DNA of 64,000 bases. Origin: Bagarius yarrelli. Taxonomy: Eukaryota > Chordata > Actinopteri > Siluriformes > Sisoridae. A program made the position numbers and the translations under genes. Location of the stretch: assembly GCA_005784505.1 (NCBI GenBank), contig VCAZ01000049.1, positions 2,285,001 to 2,349,000 of the forward strand, given 5' to 3'. Each line of letters opens with the position of its first letter. The first letter of the stretch is position 1. This document shows, piece by piece, positions 60,716-64,000 of the stretch. The notes below the pieces were generated by a model that ran no database searches, was not told the origin of the DNA, and saw only the letters and a list, made by a program, of their open reading frames with translations.

Positions 60716-61925
60716 GTGCACTTTTAACAATACATACAACATTGTAGTTTTTATCCGTATGTGATTTTGTGTTTCTGTGAATATTTAGCAGTCTCAATGT
60801 CTGTCTGTGTGCATGCACATGAACTCGTTTACATGGATTTACATGACATGAATAATTAATCGATTCCCATTTTGAGTTTTTGTTTAAGTTGTTACTGTTT
60901 AGGATTTTGGTGTTTTTGTTGATTGGGAATGTTGCAGGTTTCCTATACTGAATCTGTCAGCTAGATTATTATTAAGGCCAGAAAGGAGTTTGCTGTAGAG
61001 ACTCTCACATATTTTTTATTCAAACCTCTACAGGTTTACAAACTTTTACTAAGCTCAAGCTCAAGCTTAAAAGTACAGTTACATCATGTGACATACAGAC
61101 ACATATGAGAAGACATACACATGTGAACAGTAAAGTAACGACATAAAGCATGTTTAATGTATTAAATGCATGTATAATGAAGCTGTCCCGAGGCGAAAGC
61201 ATTGCCATCTGATCCACTTGATCCCATTTGATGCACAAATCTGTTAAATACAACAAATCCAGTTGAGTTTGTCTGATGAAATCCAAAATAATGAGCGCTT
61301 ACAAAGAGACTGGGGTGAAGTTGAGGTCAGAACTCTTACTAAAGGCTGCCGATTTTTCTATCTTGACCACACCTTACTTGCTAAAACAACGGTACTGTGG
61401 AGACACGCCAAGCATAATCACAATGCTGACGTGGACCAACAAACTTTACAATAGTGTTTTTCATTTCAGAAATCACTGCATGATAAAATACGACATGCAT
61501 CAAAAGGAGAGGGAAAGACAAGTAGTGGGAACGCGAGGCGGAGAAAATTCTGTCAAAAGGATGATGATGGATGAGAATGTAGAGAATTCTTTTTGATAAA
61601 AAAAATTATAATAATAAAATAAATTCTAACACTTATTATTCATCGTAGACCATAGCAAGATGTCAAAAGCCTGTTGAAAAGGTTACAGCTTGCCTCACCT
61701 TGTATGCACTTTGTCTTCACATGAAACTCTAATTTCAACTTACTTTCCCAGTAAAGAATCCTAGACACCATGTTGGAAACATTGGTAGGAATAGAACTAC
61801 TATTAAATTTCTAGTATTTATTGTGTCCTGAATGTCTGTAGTCCTGCTGTACATATGAAATATCATAAAAACGTTTGACTACTCATCAGTGTTTCTGAAC
61901 TGCCCCCCAGCTAGCTGACTGGGGA

Positions 61926-62112
61926 AAGCGGTAGGGCAGTGGTTAAGGTGTTGGACTACCAACTTGAAGACACAGGTTTGATTCCCAGCACCACCAAGCC
62001 ACCACTGCTGGGCCCCTGAGCAAGGCTCTTAACCCCCAGTTGCTCAGTTGTATAACAGGGAATAATGTAAGTCGCTCTAGATGAGGGTGTCTGCCAAATG
62101 CTGTAAATGTAA
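61926..62112 (+). repeat. tRNA-derived SINE (type A), near complete
   Basis: gtagggcagtggttaaggtg, caggtttgattcccagcacc, tgctgggcccctgagcaagg and gtaagtcgctctagatgagg. Confidence 0.85.
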
Positions 62113-62231
62113 ACAACCTGTTCTAGATTTAGTCCTACTCTTATAATAATATCCAAACTTCTGGAAAGAACCTGGCTGTGGGTGAAGATATACTGTATAT
62201 CACATACAAGCAAAATATTTCGTTTAAACAT

Positions 62232-62605
62232 GTATTCAAGACTTAAAGTGAAGAAAATAAAAGCACAGATGTACTGTCTTATATTGTCAGTGAACCTTAT
62301 AGTGGGTTCCTGATTAGATGCATTTTGTTCGTTATCTTGTTAAGTCATCTATCCGAGACCTTTCATGGCAAAGACAACCAGAATTAAGGAACCCTTCAAT
62401 CTTCACAGCTAGCTGAACCACAAGCTGCAAAGCCTCAGTGATTCACTAGCTTATATTACAGGGGGTGTGTGAGCTTTTTCTTGGTGGTCAAACCTGCCAT
62501 GTTGAAATGTTTTTTCATCACAGTTAGAAGTCTGGGCTAATGATAAGAAGGTTGTGATAGCTTAGATCTTGGCACTGTCTAATTTTCCACTTAATTGTAG
62601 GTTAA
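62232..62605 (+). repeat. duplicated segment G, copy 2
   Basis: cccttcaatcttcacagcta, atattacagggggtgtgtga and caaacctgccatg match 58885-59195 in order, with small gaps. Confidence 0.75.
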
Positions 62606-62627
62606 TTTAAGTAAATGAAGAGACAAA

Positions 62628-62728
62628 TTTAAAAAAAAAAAAAAAAACAGGCTTTGCATTTTTAAGTAAAATTAATAAAGACAAATAAAAAAAAAAAAAA
62701 AAAAAAAAACAGGCTTTGCATTTTTAAT
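62628..62728. repeat. tandem duplication of poly-A plus caggctttgcattttta
   Basis: Two blocks, each a long A run followed by caggctttgcattttta. The A runs make the exact length unreliable. Confidence 0.85.
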
Positions 62729-62904
62729 ACTGCTGTTATAAGACAGCAAAAATAAGTTATTTTTTAAATAAATAGAGCTTCAGTATAAAAGTATAAAAAT
62801 TTATCATGCATTATAATTTTTCATTTCTTTTTCTGTTCAGTAAATTATGTGGTGTCAGGGATTTTTGGTTTTTTGACCAAATTTAGTGATTTAGTGTCAC
62901 TCTT

Positions 62905-63160
62905 ACTCCTATAATAACATTCACATTTCTGAAAGAAATTTTGGAGCATGGCTGTGGAAAATTTCTATTTAGCTACGAAATGTTTAGTGAAAACAGACTG
63001 TAATGTTTGGTGAACTGGTTTGCATTGTCATGCGGGAACAGTGATTGGATCTCCTAGAAAATGATAGGAAAATTCTAATGTGCCAGCATATAGAGACATT
63101 CTAGACATTTTGGCATTTAGTACACACCCAAACCCAAGACCTTAACCTTATGTTTATTGC
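62905..63160 (-). mobile_element. Tc1-derived fragment, decayed
   Basis: cctataataacattcacatt then tctgaaagaaattttggagc, related to the minus-strand fragment near 13795. The boundary is uncertain. Confidence 0.4.
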
Positions 63161-63164
63161 TTTT

Positions 63165-63292
63165 CTTTAGCCAGCTGAGCAGTTGAGGGTTAAGGGCCTT
63201 GCTCAGAGGTCTCAGCAGTGGCAGCTTGGTGGTACTGGGAATTGAATCCATAATATTTTGATTAAAAGGCCAACTCCATTACAGCTAAGCTA
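63165..63292 (-). repeat. tRNA-derived SINE (type A)
   Basis: Reverse: gcagttgagggttaagggcc, ttgctcagaggtctcagcag and ggtactgggaattgaatcc. Confidence 0.75.
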
Positions 63293-63304
63293 GAAATAGC
63301 TGTT

Positions 63305-63400
63305 AAAATAAAACCCATTAAAATTATAGACTGGTCATTTCTTTGTCAATGTACGAAATCATCAAGAGATCAAATTAATATTTTTCTTCAGTGTATACTA
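63305..63400 (-). mobile_element. solo piece of Tc1 terminal region
   Basis: cattaaaattatagactggt then catttctttgtcaatgtacg and gagatcaaatt match the right end of the Tc1 at 60420-60500, but the transposon body is absent. Confidence 0.55.
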
Positions 63401-64000
63401 AGTGGAACTGTTTGACCCTTTAAAGTTAGTTTCATGGCTTCCACATAAAAGAAGCTCTTGCCTTCTCTTAATACAAGCCAGAAACTTTTTAAATAATTTC
63501 CTAAATATGGGCACCTGCATCTTTTTAATCACATGCAATGTCATTTAACCTACATGAAGAAATACACACCCGTCTGGCCTGTGGCCACAAAAAATATTGG
63601 TCTCTAATTATGCTATAAATCAGGCTAAGAGCTTTTTTTTTTATCTGCGTGTGTGTCCGTCTACACAAGCAGTGCCAGGTCATCAGCTTTGTGTTTTATA
63701 AGATTTATAGACATACAGTATTTGTGACTGCTGATACATGTGCATGTGTATTCCATGACAGGTATCCCAACAGCACTGTCTTGTTTTTAACTAAACAATG
63801 AATCCACCCTAAATGCTATAAAAATACTAAGACACATGTCTTTAGTTTGGTATTTTTGTACTTTTTATACTTATCATACAATTGGTGCACAAACAGTTCT
63901 TAATTACGATGCACTTATTTGTTCTCATTATTAACTCTATGGAAATAAAGCTTCAGTTTGTAATATGTTCCATAGCTGGCGTCCCAAGTCACTTCAAAGT

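Larger units (their letters stand above)
58191..60598. other. ltbp2 intron 21
   Basis: 2.4 kb almost fully made of repeats: a type C SINE (58530-58736), duplicated segment G copy 1 (58885-59195) and a near full-length dead Tc1 element (59375-60505). The Tc1 ends about 95 bases before the exon 22 acceptor. Confidence 0.8.
60716..64000. other. ltbp2 intron 22 (start)
   Basis: No further EGF exon is seen. It contains a type A SINE (61926-62112), duplicated segment G copy 2 (62232-62605), a duplicated poly-A block (62628-62728), a decayed Tc1-derived piece (about 62905-63160), a SINE (63165-63292) and a piece of Tc1 end (63305-63400). Confidence 0.7.

Noticed and set aside
3455..60715. Assignment to ltbp1, ltbp3 or ltbp4
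   Set aside because: RGD in exon 2, FCQIPCLNGGRC, CCGSVG, CVSDKA and EICPAGHGYTY fit LTBP2 better as I remember the families; LTBP1 lacks the RGD and LTBP4 lacks several of these blocks.
1..64000. CRISPR arrays, operons, prokaryotic or phage genes
   Set aside because: No regularly spaced direct repeats with unique spacers; the sequence is clearly vertebrate with introns and SINEs.
60716..64000. Further EGF exon downstream of exon 22
   Set aside because: Searched for a D-x-D/N-E-C start after an AG acceptor and for cysteine-rich frames; none was found.

Overview
The window looks like teleost fish nuclear DNA. It is AT-rich, has long repeat-filled introns with GT-AG splice sites, and carries fish-type tRNA-derived SINEs, Tc1/mariner, hAT and DIRS relics and an L2-like LINE tail. 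Catfish or another otophysan is a plausible source, but that is a guess from repeat flavour only.

One gene runs through almost the whole window on the plus strand: the middle part of a latent TGF-beta-binding protein, best identified as ltbp2. I place 22 exons between 3455 and 60715 (about 3.05 kb of coding sequence, about 1015 codons). The first coding exons lie upstream of base 1 and the 3' third (more EGF repeats, two more TB domains, C-terminus) lies beyond base 64000. The order is: Ser/Gln-rich N-terminal region (exon 1), four-cysteine segment with an RGD (exon 2), EGF (exon 3), linker and hybrid domain (exons 3-6), calcium-binding EGF (exon 7), TB domain (exons 8-9), Pro-rich hinge with two micro-exons (exons 9-12), then ten consecutive EGF modules, one per exon (exons 13-22). 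Almost every intron is phase 1, the classic fibrillin/LTBP layout. Several segments match what I remember of mammalian LTBP2 better than LTBP1, 3 or 4.

No second protein gene is supported. The rest is intron filled with repeats: about 14 copies or fragments of one tRNA-like SINE, four of a second, five of a third, a near full-length dead Tc1 element, many Tc1-derived fragments, nested hAT-like elements, a DIRS1-like gag relic, an L2-like reverse transcriptase tail, a 320-bp TTCTC pentanucleotide tract, and two striking perfect inverted repeats.

Points most worth a second look: (1) exon 2 is open upstream of its acceptor and has an in-frame ATG followed by a signal-peptide-like stretch, the same arrangement that creates the short form of LTBP1; (2) exon 16 has one base too many and loses its sixth EGF cysteine, most simply a one-base error or mutation in a GGGG run; (3) two micro-exons of 20 and 28 nt exchange intron phase and keep frame only together; (4) two pairs of diverged duplicated segments bracket exons 6 and 22.
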